64,000 nucleotides of DNA from Pseudomonas moorei (GCF_008801475.1 NZ_VZPP01000009.1:271306-335305); one strand, 5' to 3'; shown: positions 25,168 through 33,353, numbered from the stretch's first letter. The notes: generated by a model not told the origin, from the letters alone. Program-made: numbers and translations.

Positions 25168-26361
25168 GTGAGACGTAAATTCTTGCTGCTGCTGGAAACC
25201 GGACTGGTTCTGGCGGGGCTGATGTTGGGCGCTTCCGCCTGGAAGATTCATTCGGCGCTGGTACAGCCGCTGAACATCGCTCAGGAAGAACTGCTGGAGG
25301 TGCCAAAAGGCACCACCCCGACCCGCACCTTCTATCGACTCGAAGCCGATGGCGTCATCAAGGACGCGTTCTGGCTTCGCCTGTATTGGCGTTTCAATCT
25401 ATCGAAACAACCCTTGCATAGTGGCGAGTACCGCATGTTGCCCGGTATGACCGTCGAGGGTCTGATCGACCTGTGGAAGCGGGGCGAGATGGTGCAGTAC
25501 AGCGTAACCCTGGTCGAAGGCTGGAATTTCCGCCAGGTCCGCGCCGCCTTGGCCAAGGAAGAAAAGCTCGATCACACTCTGGAGGGGCTGAGCGATACCC
25601 AGGTCATGGAAAAGCTCGGTCATGGCGGGATTTTCCCGGAAGGACGATTCTTCCCTGATACCTATCGCTTCGTGCGCGGCATGACTGACGTTGAGCTATT
25701 GAAAATAGCCTACGACCGTCTCAATGAGGTGTTGGCCAAGGAATGGGAGCAGCGTGCCCCTGATGCGCCCTACACCGAACCCTATCAGGCCCTGATCATG
25801 GCCTCGCTGGTGGAAAAGGAAACCGGTGTGCCCCAGGAACGCGGGCAGATCGCGGGCGTGTTTGTGCGGCGGATGGCGATGGGCATGTTGCTGCAGACCG
25901 ACCCGACGGTGATCTACGGCCTTGGTGATCGTTACAGCGGCAAATTGACCCGTGCCCATCTCAAGGAGCCGACACCGTACAACACCTATGTGATTGCCGG
26001 CTTGCCGCCAACCCCGATTGCCATGGTCGGTCGTGAAGCGATCCATGCGGCGTTGAATCCGGTAGCCGGCAACAGCCTGTACTTTGTCGCTCGCGGCGAC
26101 GGCAGCCACGTGTTCTCCGACGATCTGGATGCACACAACAGCGCCGTGCGGGAGTTCCAGCTTAAGCGTCGTGCCGATTACCGCTCCAGTCCGGCGCCCG
26201 CCACCGCCCCTGACACGCAGGATGCCCCGGCTCCGGAAGCCCAGGCACCGATTCCGGCGGCTTCACCTGATCCGGCCCCGCAAGCCCTGCCGCAAGTGCC
26301 GGCGCAAGAGCCCGCACCTGCGCCCGTACCGGATGCAGCCGCCCCGCAAAGCCCGCAATGA
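25168..26361 (+). CDS. mltG: Endolytic peptidoglycan transglycosylase MltG
   Basis: Membrane-anchored lytic transglycosylase (YceG-like) that cuts nascent glycan strands. The 397-residue protein has an N-terminal membrane helix (residues 5-25), the core with LVEGWNFRQVRAAL, and the catalytic segment ASLVEKETGVPQERG holding the Glu. The last 60 or so residues form an Ala/Pro-rich tail (from about 335), longer than in E. coli MltG and with no visible domain. GTG 25168 starts three bases after pabC. Confidence 0.93.
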   Translation: MRRKFLLLLETGLVLAGLMLGASAWKIHSALVQPLNIAQEELLEVPKGTTPTRTFYRLEADGVIKDAFWLRLYWRFNLSKQPLHSGEYRMLPGMTVEGLIDLWKRGEMVQYSVTLVEGWNFRQVRAALAKEEKLDHTLEGLSDTQVMEKLGHGGIFPEGRFFPDTYRFVRGMTDVELLKIAYDRLNEVLAKEWEQRAPDAPYTEPYQALIMASLVEKETGVPQERGQIAGVFVRRMAMGMLLQTDPTVIYGLGDRYSGKLTRAHLKEPTPYNTYVIAGLPPTPIAMVGREAIHAALNPVAGNSLYFVARGDGSHVFSDDLDAHNSAVREFQLKRRADYRSSPAPATAPDTQDAPAPEAQAPIPAASPDPAPQALPQVPAQEPAPAPVPDAAAPQSPQ

Positions 26362-26380
26362 CTCTGACTAAGGACTGCCT

Positions 26381-27013
26381 GTGACTGGCTTGTTTATTAC
26401 GCTGGAAGGCCCGGAAGGCGCCGGCAAGAGCACCAATCGCGAATACCTTGCCGAGCGCCTGCGCGCCGCGGGTATCGAGGTCGTGTTGACCCGCGAACCG
26501 GGCGGTACGCCACTGGCCGAACGAATTCGCGAGGTGTTGCTGGCTCCGGTTGATGAAGAGATGAATCCGGATACCGAATTGCTGCTGGTCTTCGCAGCGC
26601 GCGCCCAGCATCTGGCCCAGGTGATCCGCCCGGCGCTGGCGCGGGGAGCCGTGGTGCTGTGTGATCGTTTTACCGATTCGACCTACGCCTATCAGGGTGG
26701 CGGCCGCGGCTTGTCCCTGGAGCGTATCGCGACGCTGGAAACTTTCGTGCAAGGTGATCTGCGTCCCGATCTGACGCTGATTTTCGATTTGCCGGTTGAA
26801 GTAGGTCTGGCCCGTGCCAGTGCACGGGGTCGCCTCGACCGTTTCGAACTCGAGGGCCGAACCTTTTTCGATGCCGTGCGCAGCGCTTTCCTCAAGCGCG
26901 CCGCAGCGGAGCCGGGACGCTATGTGCTGGTCGACGCCGCGCAACCGCTGGCGCAGGTTCAGCAGTCCCTCGATACCTTGCTGCCGCGTCTGCTGGAGCT
27001 GACCCGTGGCTGA
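26381..27013 (+). CDS. tmk: Thymidylate kinase
   Basis: Phosphorylates dTMP to dTDP. The 210-residue enzyme has the P-loop LEGPEGAGKST (residues 8-18) and CDRFTDSTYAYQGGGRG carrying the DR(F/Y) motif (about residue 95), then a lid region with ARGRLDRFE. Arg in the lid rather than in the P-loop indicates the E. coli-like type II enzyme. The start is GTG. The end overlaps holB by 8 bases. Confidence 0.95.
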   Translation: MTGLFITLEGPEGAGKSTNREYLAERLRAAGIEVVLTREPGGTPLAERIREVLLAPVDEEMNPDTELLLVFAARAQHLAQVIRPALARGAVVLCDRFTDSTYAYQGGGRGLSLERIATLETFVQGDLRPDLTLIFDLPVEVGLARASARGRLDRFELEGRTFFDAVRSAFLKRAAAEPGRYVLVDAAQPLAQVQQSLDTLLPRLLELTRG

Positions 27014-27992
27014 AGCCTATCCGTGGCAGGACAGCCTCTGGCAACAGTTGGCCGGTCGTACGCACCACGCCCACGCCTATCTGCTGCATGGCCCTGTCGG
27101 GATCGGCAAGCGAGCGCTGGCCGAGCGCCTGATGGCCAGTCTGTTGTGTCAGCGTCCTACCGCCCAGGGCGCTTGCGGTGAATGCAAATCCTGCCTGTTG
27201 CTCAAGGCCGGCAGTCACCCGGACAACTACATTCTCGAGCCGGAAGAAGCCGATAAGGCCATCAAGGTCGATCAGGTGCGTGACCTGGTCAGCTTCGTGG
27301 TCCAGACCGCGCAGTTGGGCGGGCGCAAAGTGGTGCTGATCGAACCCGTCGAGTCGATGAACATCAACGCCGCCAACGCCTTGCTCAAAAGCCTTGAAGA
27401 GCCGTCCGGCGACACGGTATTGCTGCTGGTCAGCCACCAGCCGAGCCGTTTGCTGCCGACCATCAAGAGTCGCTGCGTGCAGCAGGCTTGCCCGTTGCCG
27501 AGCGAAACCATGAGTCTGGCCTGGCTGGCGAAAGCGTTGCCCGATTGCTCGGAAGAAGAACGTATTGAACTGCTGACCCTGGCGGCCGGTTCGCCGTTGG
27601 CCGCGGTCAACCTGCAGGCTCAGGGTGTGCGCGAACAGCGTGCGCAAGTGGTCGATGGCGTGAAGAAGCTGCTCAAGCAACAGCAATCGCCGACCCAACT
27701 GGCCGAAGGTTGGAATGCAATCCCGTTGCTGCTGTTGTTCGACTGGTTCTGCGACTGGTCGAGCCTGATCCTGCGCTATCAGTTGACCCAGGATGAAGAG
27801 GGGTTGGGGCTGATGGACATGCGCAAGGTGATTCAATACCTGGCGCAGAAGGCCGCGCAGGACAAAGTCCTGAATATCCAGGACTGGATTCTTGCCCAAC
27901 GCCAGAAAGTACTCGGCAAAGCCAACCTTAACCGGGTGCTGCTGCTGGAGGCCCTGCTGGTGCAATGGGCGTCGCTGCCTGCCCAGAGGTAA
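27006..27992 (+). CDS. holB: DNA polymerase III subunit delta'
   Basis: Clamp-loader subunit, 328 residues. The AAA+ fold starts with HGPVGIGKRALAERL. The zinc module has four cysteines in LLCQRPTAQGACGECKSC. SLEEPSGDTVLLLVS holds the SRC-neighbouring segment, followed by KSRCVQQACPLP. As usual for delta', the P-loop is present but delta' is not an active ATPase in E. coli. The start is GTG 27006 inside tmk. In other pseudomonads pilZ follows directly; here only its 3' end remains. Confidence 0.93.
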   Translation: MAEAYPWQDSLWQQLAGRTHHAHAYLLHGPVGIGKRALAERLMASLLCQRPTAQGACGECKSCLLLKAGSHPDNYILEPEEADKAIKVDQVRDLVSFVVQTAQLGGRKVVLIEPVESMNINAANALLKSLEEPSGDTVLLLVSHQPSRLLPTIKSRCVQQACPLPSETMSLAWLAKALPDCSEEERIELLTLAAGSPLAAVNLQAQGVREQRAQVVDGVKKLLKQQQSPTQLAEGWNAIPLLLLFDWFCDWSSLILRYQLTQDEEGLGLMDMRKVIQYLAQKAAQDKVLNIQDWILAQRQKVLGKANLNRVLLLEALLVQWASLPAQR

Positions 27993-28025
27993 TCCGGGCG
28001 CGACCTGTCAGCAGTGAAACGTTTC

Positions 28026-28138
28026 CGGGCCACCGGGGTTGGCGTACAGTTCAACGAAGTGACAACACAGCCCGCGTTCGATTCGAAAACCATCTGGCCG
28101 GAGTGCTTGAGTCCGACCATCCCACTCATACGATGTAA
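28026..28138 (+). pseudogene. pilZ: pilZ remnant (type IV pilus assembly), 5' deleted and frameshifted
   Basis: The 160 bases between holB and tatD have no intact gene, but the family-typical end of PilZ is legible. RATGVGVQFNE reads from 28026; one base is then missing, and NTARVRFENHLAGVLES leads into DHPTHTM and a TAA (28136-28138) in the next frame. Intact Pseudomonas PilZ is about 118 residues, so start codon and roughly the first 70% are gone. Substitutions around the remnant (VRF for the usual NKI) suggest drift after loss. An artefact is unlikely given the size of the deletion. PilZ is needed for type IV pilus biogenesis in P. aeruginosa. Confidence 0.8.
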
Positions 28139-28152
28139 GTTGCAGCCCTTTT

Positions 28153-28938
28153 ATGCTCGTAGATTCCCATTGCCACCTCGATCGCCTTGACCTCACCGCC
28201 CACGACGGATCTCTGGACGCTGCTCTCGATGCTGCCCGTCAACGCGGGGTGGGGCACTTTCTGTGTATCGGTGTCAGTGCCGACAATGCCGCCGATGTCA
28301 AAGCCCTGGCCGAGCGTTATGACGACGTCGATTGCTCGGTTGGCGTGCATCCGCTGGACGTGCAGCCGGGCGCCGCCCCTGCGCTGGACTGGCTGTTGCA
28401 GGAACTCAATCACCCGCGCGTGGTGGCGATTGGTGAAACCGGCCTGGACTATCACTACGAGCCCGAAGCGGCAGCGTTGCAGCAGGCGTCTTTCCGCCTG
28501 CACCTGCAAGCGGCGCAGCAAACTGGCAAGCCGGTGATCATCCACACCCGTGGCGCTCGCGCAGATACCCTGCAGATGCTGCGTGAGGCGGACCTGCCCC
28601 AGGCGGGCGTGCTGCATTGCTTTACCGAAGACTGGGACATGGCCAAGGCTGCCCTGGACATGGGCTATTACATCTCCCTGTCCGGTATTGTCACTTTCCG
28701 CAATGCCGACGCGTTACGAGACGTGGCCAGCAAAGTCCCGGCCGATCGATTGCTGGTGGAAACCGACTCGCCATACCTGGCGCCGATTCCTCATCGTGGC
28801 AAACCCAACTTGCCGCAGTATGTACTAGAAGTGGCAGAGTTCCTGGCCATGTTGCGTGGTGAACCTTACGAACGATTTGCCGGGCAAACCACCGAGAACT
28901 TCAAGCGACTGTTCCCGCTGGCGCATGTGAAAGGTTAA
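28153..28938 (+). CDS. TatD-family metal-dependent hydrolase
   Basis: 261-residue TIM-barrel hydrolase. Metal ligands appear in order: HCHLD at residues 6-10, GETGLDYH near residue 98, VIIHTRGA near residue 130, HCFTED near 155, and the Asp of VETDSPYLAP near 203. E. coli TatD is a DNase with 3'-5' exonuclease activity; YcfH-like members next to holB have undefined substrates. Its start is 14 bases after the pilZ remnant stop, so expression should still follow holB. Confidence 0.9.
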   Translation: MLVDSHCHLDRLDLTAHDGSLDAALDAARQRGVGHFLCIGVSADNAADVKALAERYDDVDCSVGVHPLDVQPGAAPALDWLLQELNHPRVVAIGETGLDYHYEPEAAALQQASFRLHLQAAQQTGKPVIIHTRGARADTLQMLREADLPQAGVLHCFTEDWDMAKAALDMGYYISLSGIVTFRNADALRDVASKVPADRLLVETDSPYLAPIPHRGKPNLPQYVLEVAEFLAMLRGEPYERFAGQTTENFKRLFPLAHVKG

Positions 28939-28947
28939 ATCGCAGGC

Positions 28948-28983
28948 AAAAAAAACCCGGGTTCTGGGGGGTGAATCCGGGTT
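28948..28983 (-). terminator. Intrinsic terminator of rgsA
   Basis: On the minus strand AACCCGG pairs with CCGGGTT and is followed by T8. It lies just beyond the tatD stop and has no T tract on the plus strand. Confidence 0.85.
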
Positions 28984-29065
28984 AAGACCATTAGGAGTAA
29001 AACAATGGCACGCGGTCCGTTGGTACCAATATCGGCGTGACACTTGGGGGAGATGCCCCGCCGAC
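28948..29065 (-). ncRNA. rgsA: RgsA (P16) regulatory sRNA
   Basis: The position next to tatD is that of rgsA in P. aeruginosa. The minus strand has a sigma-S-like -10 (CAATACT, 29078-29072), a folded 5' part (GTCGGCG and GGGG-CATC-TCCCC stems) and a central single-stranded core ending TTTTACTCCTAATGG. A strong terminator follows: AACCCGG...CCGGGTT then eight T's. The implied length of about 118 nt agrees with the roughly 120 nt I recall for RgsA. The core is complementary to the acpP ribosome site in this window. RgsA is RpoS-dependent and acts on acpP and fis mRNAs in P. aeruginosa (from memory). Exact ends are predicted. Confidence 0.8.
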
Positions 29066-29071
29066 AGTTCA

Positions 29072-29100
29072 AGTATTGATCACTATTGCGCCGAGTCCAG
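29072..29100 (-). promoter_or_regulatory. Predicted rgsA promoter (sigma-S-like)
   Basis: Minus-strand CAATACT (29078-29072) matches the RpoS -10 CTATACT at 6 of 7 positions. The -35 region (CTGGAC) is poor, as expected for sigma-S. The start would fall near 29065. Confidence 0.5.
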
Positions 29101-29280
29101 TTTACCGAACACAGTTTTTAAACAATTTTGGAATACGCCCGCTTCGGAAGCGTTCTCATCAGCCGCGGACCCTGTCCGAATTCATCAAGAAACACAGACA
29201 TGGTCGGATGATCCGTGCATTTTTGCGTAATTTAGGCATAATACGCGGCTTCGAATTTTGACCCCTACAGACCTTTTCTT

Positions 29281-29919
29281 ATGCATAAAGAACCTCGTAA
29301 GGTCCGTGAGTTTCGTCGCCGCGAGCAAGAAATTCTCGATACCGCGCTCAAGCTGTTCCTCGAACAAGGTGAAGACAGTGTCACCGTCGAGATGATTGCT
29401 GATGCCGTCGGTATCGGCAAAGGCACGATCTATAAGCATTTCAAATCCAAGGCCGAGATCTATCTGCGCCTGATGCTCGACTATGAGCGCGATCTGAACG
29501 AACTGCTGCATTCGGCCGACGTCGACAAGGACAAGGAAGCCCTGTCGCGCGCCTATTTCGAATTCCGCATGCGTGACCCGCAGCGTTATCGGCTGTTCGA
29601 TCGCCTGGAAGAAAAGGTGGTCAAGGGCAACCAGGTGCCGGAGATGATCGAGGAACTGCACAAGATCCGCGCCTCGAACTTCGAACGCCTGACCTTGTTG
29701 ATCAAGGGCCGGATCAGCGAAGGCAAGCTGGAAGATGTGCCACCTTACTTCCATTACTGCGCGTCCTGGGCGCTGGTGCACGGTGCCGTGGCGCTGTATC
29801 ACTCGCCGTTCTGGAGCAATGTGCTGGAAGATCAGGAAGGCTTCTTCCAGTTCCTGATGGACATCGGCGTTCGCATGGGCAACAAACGCAAGCGCGACTC
29901 CGACACCCCGAGCAGCTGA
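29281..29919 (+). CDS. TetR/AcrR-family transcriptional regulator
   Basis: 212-residue regulator. The N-terminal HTH (about residues 12-58) reads ILDTALKLFLEQG, VTVEMIADAVGIGKGTIYKHFKSK. The rest is a helical ligand/dimer domain with no recognisable ligand signature. The same gene follows tatD/rgsA in PAO1 (about PA2957, from memory). It is not obviously linked to a transporter. About 215 bases separate it from rgsA; the likely -10 is the AT-rich GGCATAAT near 29235 but no firm promoter is visible. Confidence 0.88.
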   Translation: MHKEPRKVREFRRREQEILDTALKLFLEQGEDSVTVEMIADAVGIGKGTIYKHFKSKAEIYLRLMLDYERDLNELLHSADVDKDKEALSRAYFEFRMRDPQRYRLFDRLEEKVVKGNQVPEMIEELHKIRASNFERLTLLIKGRISEGKLEDVPPYFHYCASWALVHGAVALYHSPFWSNVLEDQEGFFQFLMDIGVRMGNKRKRDSDTPSS

Positions 29920-29996
29920 GCCATTCAGTTGCCTTATGACGCCATGAATTCGCTACATGGCGCAGTACCGCAGGAATATACTCAGGCATAGGGCTT

Positions 29997-30028
29997 GCTA
30001 AAACTTGATTTTTGAGTCAAGTTTTAGC
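29997..30028. repeat. 12-bp perfect inverted repeat before moaA
   Basis: GCTAAAACTTGA and TCAAGTTTTAGC flank an 8-base loop, ending 29 bases before the moaA ATG. It is AT-rich, unlike REP elements. It could be an operator or a leader hairpin; no T-run follows directly. Confidence 0.6.
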
Positions 30029-30057
30029 GGTTCGATTTTCTTTCGCCGGAGTGATCC

Positions 30058-31026
30058 ATGATCGTTGACCGTCAAGGCAGGCGTTTTCGTAATTTGCGAA
30101 TCAGTCTGACCTCAGCCTGCAATTACGCTTGTACCTACTGCGTGCCTAACGGCAAGCGGCTGGTGGCTGCGCAGGATGAATTGTCGGCCGAGGCCATGGC
30201 GCGCGGCGTGGCCTATCTGATTGAAGCGGCAGGCATCGAGCGCTTGCGCATCACCGGCGGCGAGCCGCTGGTCAGCCCGAAACTCGAAGCCTTCATGACC
30301 GCCGTCGGCCAGATGGGCCTGGAAGACATCAGCCTGACCACCAATGGTCAACTGCTGGCGAAAAAGCTGCCGTTGCTGGTCAATGCCGGCATTCGCCGCA
30401 TCAACGTTTCCCTCGATACCCTGGACGCCAGCGCCTTTCGCGGCATTGCCCGTGGCGGCGATCTGGCGACCGTGCTCGACGGCATGGACCAAGCCAGCGC
30501 CGCTGGCATGAAGATCAAGGTCAACATGGTGCCGTTGCGTGGCCAGAACCTCGATCAGGTAATGCCTCTGCTGGAGTACTGCCTGGAGCGCGGCTATGAA
30601 TTGCGCTTCATCGAATTGATGCGAATGGGTCACCTGGCCAGCGACTCCAACGCTTTCCTGCAGCAATTTGTCAGTCTTCAACAGTTGTTGGACCTGATCG
30701 GCGAACGCTACGAGTATCTCCAGGCCGATGCCCCGGTCGACGCGACTGCGGTGCGCTACGAAATCCCGGGCATGGGCCACTTCGGTGTAATCGCCAACGA
30801 AAGCGTTCCGTTCTGCCGCACCTGTTCCAGGCTGCGTCTGTCCTCCACCGGCTGGTTGCATGGCTGTTTGTCATCGAGTAATCGTCACTTCGTCGGCGAT
30901 CTGTTGGACAAACCGCGTCATCAAGCGCTGCCGGCGCTCCAGCGGCTCTTGGTGAAAGCCTTGGGCGACAAGCAGGAAGTAGCGTTTTCCGGTGGTGCCA
31001 CGGTCATGAAGATTATTGGCGGCTGA
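30058..31026 (+). CDS. moaA: MoaA-like GTP 3',8-cyclase (radical SAM)
   Basis: First step of molybdopterin synthesis: rearrangement of GTP by two 4Fe-4S clusters. The 322-residue protein has the radical-SAM motif C-X3-C-X2-C (Cys21, 25, 28), LRITGGEPLV, the second cluster Cys253, Cys256 and Cys270, and a C-terminal GG tail (IIGG) that MoaA activity needs. Pseudomonads often carry more than one moaA paralogue, so this may not be the housekeeping copy. No moaB-E is nearby, though the molybdo-hydroxylase cassette at 7-11 kb needs the cofactor. Confidence 0.88.
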   Translation: MIVDRQGRRFRNLRISLTSACNYACTYCVPNGKRLVAAQDELSAEAMARGVAYLIEAAGIERLRITGGEPLVSPKLEAFMTAVGQMGLEDISLTTNGQLLAKKLPLLVNAGIRRINVSLDTLDASAFRGIARGGDLATVLDGMDQASAAGMKIKVNMVPLRGQNLDQVMPLLEYCLERGYELRFIELMRMGHLASDSNAFLQQFVSLQQLLDLIGERYEYLQADAPVDATAVRYEIPGMGHFGVIANESVPFCRTCSRLRLSSTGWLHGCLSSSNRHFVGDLLDKPRHQALPALQRLLVKALGDKQEVAFSGGATVMKIIGG

Positions 31027-31033
31027 ACCGGCC

Positions 31034-31107
31034 TCATCGCGGGCAAGCCACGCTCCCACAAGGATCTGCGTAAAACCTTGTGGTTAGCGTGGCTTGCCCG
31101 CGATTGC
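31034..31107. repeat. REP hairpin after moaA
   Basis: ATCGCGGGCAAGCCACGCTC and its inverse (GCGTGGCTTGCCCGCGAT) face each other over about 35 bases. Confidence 0.8.
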
Positions 31108-31199
31108 GTTGGATCAGGTGACGATGTCCGTGAGGTGGCGCAAAAGCTGCATCCCACGGCCATTCGCCGGTTTTCCGACACCGGCCTCTGGAGGATAGG

Positions 31200-31808
31200 A
31201 TGCGTAGCCTGGTTTTGCTGCTGGCCGTTTTGGCGCTTGGCGGCTGCATGAATGTCAGCGATATGGCCGAAGGGACTCGCTACCATATGAGCGACGCCGG
31301 TTTACTGGACCATAGCGACAGCCGCCGTGTAAATAACCTGCGCATTCAACCGGACTCTTTCGTCTACATTGCCCAAGGCGCGTTCGCCCCGCCGGGCAGT
31401 GCCGTTTACCCGCGACCCAACGTGATCGCTGAAGTCGCCTTCGATGGCTTTGTCGAATATTTCCCGATGGTCCGCCGCGCTCGTGCGCCGGAAGGGCTTG
31501 ACCAGGCGATGAGCGAAGCCCGTGCCGTCGGCGCCCATTACCTGCTCTACACCCGTTTCGCCAAGTCGGATGACCGCATTGGCAACTCGGACGAATGGCT
31601 GGATCAAGAAGCAGTCGATCGCCTGGGCATCGACAGCGGTGTCATTCAGATCATGTTGATCGAGACCAGCACCCAGTATTTGATTGATACTGCACGTATC
31701 AAGAGTCGTGGCGGTTTACTGACGTTCCACGACAAAAAGCCAGAAGACCTGATGGGCCCGCCGCTGGAGCAATATGCTCGTAGCCTGCTGGGGCTCAGCG
31801 ACCAGTAA
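31200..31808 (+). CDS. DUF4823 lipoprotein
   Basis: 202-residue predicted lipoprotein. The signal peptide ends at the lipobox LGGC (Cys at residue 16), so the protein is likely anchored in the outer membrane. The mature part shows the conserved block RRVNNLRIQPDSFVYIAQGAF of DUF4823. GAHYLLYTRFAKSDD is also characteristic. The function is unknown. GAGGATAGG provides the ribosome site. It is followed closely (16 bases) by the DUF1285 gene, so the two are probably co-transcribed. Confidence 0.85.
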   Translation: MRSLVLLLAVLALGGCMNVSDMAEGTRYHMSDAGLLDHSDSRRVNNLRIQPDSFVYIAQGAFAPPGSAVYPRPNVIAEVAFDGFVEYFPMVRRARAPEGLDQAMSEARAVGAHYLLYTRFAKSDDRIGNSDEWLDQEAVDRLGIDSGVIQIMLIETSTQYLIDTARIKSRGGLLTFHDKKPEDLMGPPLEQYARSLLGLSDQ

Positions 31809-31824
31809 TCGAAAGGAGATCGCC

Positions 31825-32385
31825 ATGAGTGGCCCGCAAAAAGCCAACGACCTGCTGGGGCAAATCCCCAAAACCAAAGGCTTGCCGCCGGTCCATCTGT
31901 GGAACCCCGACTTCTGCGGCGACATCGATATGCGCATCGCCCGCGACGGCACCTGGTACTACCTGGGCACGCCGATAGGGCGCAAGCCGATGGTCAAACT
32001 TTTCTCGACCATCCTTCGCCGCGATGGCGATGACTATTTCCTCATTACTCCGGTCGAGAAGGTCGGCATCAAGGTCGATGATGCGCCCTTCGTGGCCATT
32101 GCCGTGGATGTGGAAGGCGAGGGCGAGGCGCAGGTCTTGCGCTTCACCACCAACGTTGACGAAACCGCTGATGCCGGCGCAGAGCATCCGATCCGCGTGT
32201 TGATCGACCCGCTCACCCAGGAGCCGGCGCCTTACGTCCATGTGCGCACCAATCTCGAAGCCCTGATCCATCGCAATGTGTTCTATCAATTGGTGGAGCT
32301 GGCGGTGAGTCGCGAAATCGACGGGCAGCGTTGGTTGGGTGTATGGAGTGGCGGTGAGTTCTTCCCGATAGGTCTGGAGCCATAA
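31825..32385 (+). CDS. DUF1285 domain protein
   Basis: 186-residue cytoplasmic protein. LPPVHLWNPDFCGDIDMRIARDGTW and YFLITPVEKVGI are the usual DUF1285 blocks. Structures of the family show a pair of similar small domains, but no activity is known. ATG 31825 has AAGGAG eight bases upstream; the frame is open 17 codons farther, into the DUF4823 gene, without a better site. Confidence 0.88.
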   Translation: MSGPQKANDLLGQIPKTKGLPPVHLWNPDFCGDIDMRIARDGTWYYLGTPIGRKPMVKLFSTILRRDGDDYFLITPVEKVGIKVDDAPFVAIAVDVEGEGEAQVLRFTTNVDETADAGAEHPIRVLIDPLTQEPAPYVHVRTNLEALIHRNVFYQLVELAVSREIDGQRWLGVWSGGEFFPIGLEP

Positions 32386-32395
32386 CTCATCACTT

Positions 32396-32460
32396 TGTAG
32401 GAGCAGGCTTGCTCGCGAAGGCGGCAGGCCTCGAGCTTTTCGCGAGCAAGCTCGCACCTG
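32396..32460. repeat. REP hairpin after DUF1285 gene
   Basis: GTAGGAGCAGGCTTGCTCGC is faced by GCGAGCAAGCTCGCACCTGC, an imperfect inverted pair. Confidence 0.75.
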
Positions 32461-32493
32461 CGTTGAATTCCTGCCTGTAACCAAAAAATCAAA

Positions 32494-32522
32494 TTGACAC
32501 CCAATCGTATGATGATTAGCGT
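32494..32522 (+). promoter_or_regulatory. Promoter with embedded operator of the FadR-type regulator gene
   Basis: TTGACA at 32494-32499 is a perfect -35, but the -10 at 17 bases (TAGCGT) is poor. Between them lies ATCGTATGATGATT (32504-32517), whose exact reverse complement precedes araF at 35385-35398. A repressor at this site would block its own promoter. Confidence 0.6.
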
Positions 32523-32554
32523 GATCTTCCATCGCAATCAGCTTTGAGGTGTCC

Positions 32555-33271
32555 ATGTCCAGCAGTTTCCATGCATCAACGGTCGATTGGCTGGGCTGCT
32601 GGATCGCCACCGGGCAGGTCAAGCCGGGGGAGTCTCTCAAGGTCGAGGCGGATCTGGGTGAGCAGCTCGGCGTCAGTCGCACCGTCATCCGTGAAGCCAT
32701 CAAGACCCTGGTCGCCAAAGGCATGCTCGAAGTCGGGCCCAAGGTCGGCACGCGGGTGTTGCCGGTGCGGCGCTGGAACCTGTTCGACCCACAAGTCGTC
32801 GGCTGGCTGTCGCGCAGCGGTTTGCCGGAAAACTTCGTTGATGACTTGCTCGATCTGCGCCGCACCATCGAACCGATGGCCGTGCGTTGGGCCTGTGAGC
32901 GGGCGAGTGTCGAGCAGATAGAAGCGATTTTATTGGCCTGCAATGCGCTCGAACGCGCCGTGGACAGCGGCGTCGATTACAACCGCGCCGACCAGCTTTT
33001 CCACGAATCCATCCTCGCCGCCAGTCACAATCAATTCATCGAACAAATGGTCCCGGCCCTCGGCGCGTTGTTGGCAGTGTGTTTCGAGGTGTCCGCCGCC
33101 GACCCCGACGAATTGCGTCGCACCTTGCCGATTCATAAAGACATGGCCGACGCCATCGCGGCTCGGGATGCCGCGCGGGGTGTCTGGGCCTGCATGACCC
33201 TGATCGACAACGCTGACCTGGCGATCAAGCGCTATTACCCGCAGGTCATGGCCGACAGAAAAGCCAGTTGA
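32555..33271 (+). CDS. FadR/GntR-family transcriptional regulator (sugar catabolism)
   Basis: 238-residue regulator with an N-terminal winged HTH (LKVEADLGEQLGVSRTVIREAIKTLVAKGMLEV, given here as a description of residues about 30-62) and a C-terminal FCD ligand domain (about 90-225). His residues of the FCD metal site are present in QLFHESIL and LPIHKDM. ATG 32555 has GAGG five bases upstream; GTG 32549 is an alternative. It resembles DgoR-like regulators of galactonate use, but that is inference. Its operator also appears before araF, so both transporter and regulator are likely its targets. Confidence 0.85.
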   Translation: MSSSFHASTVDWLGCWIATGQVKPGESLKVEADLGEQLGVSRTVIREAIKTLVAKGMLEVGPKVGTRVLPVRRWNLFDPQVVGWLSRSGLPENFVDDLLDLRRTIEPMAVRWACERASVEQIEAILLACNALERAVDSGVDYNRADQLFHESILAASHNQFIEQMVPALGALLAVCFEVSAADPDELRRTLPIHKDMADAIAARDAARGVWACMTLIDNADLAIKRYYPQVMADRKAS

Positions 33272-33281
33272 GAACGAAGCA

Positions 33282-33350
33282 CCTGTAGGAGCCGGCTTGC
33301 CGGCGATGGTGCTCTTAAAGTCGCGATCGCTGGCAAGCCGGCTCCTACCT
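33282..33350. repeat. REP hairpin between regulator and lactonase
   Basis: TGTAGGAGCCGGCTTGCCGG is faced by TGGCAAGCCGGCTCCTACCT over a short interval. Confidence 0.8.
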
Positions 33351-33353
33351 AAA

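Noticed and set aside
29005..29040. Small plus-strand ORF (MARGPLVPISA) with a perfect-looking TTAGGAG ribosome site
   Set aside because: The apparent ribosome site is the complement of the RgsA core, which mimics acpP. The real gene here is the minus-strand sRNA.
29037..29261. 74-codon ORF between rgsA and the TetR gene
   Set aside because: It overlaps the sRNA, uses a GTG without a ribosome site and has no recognisable feature.
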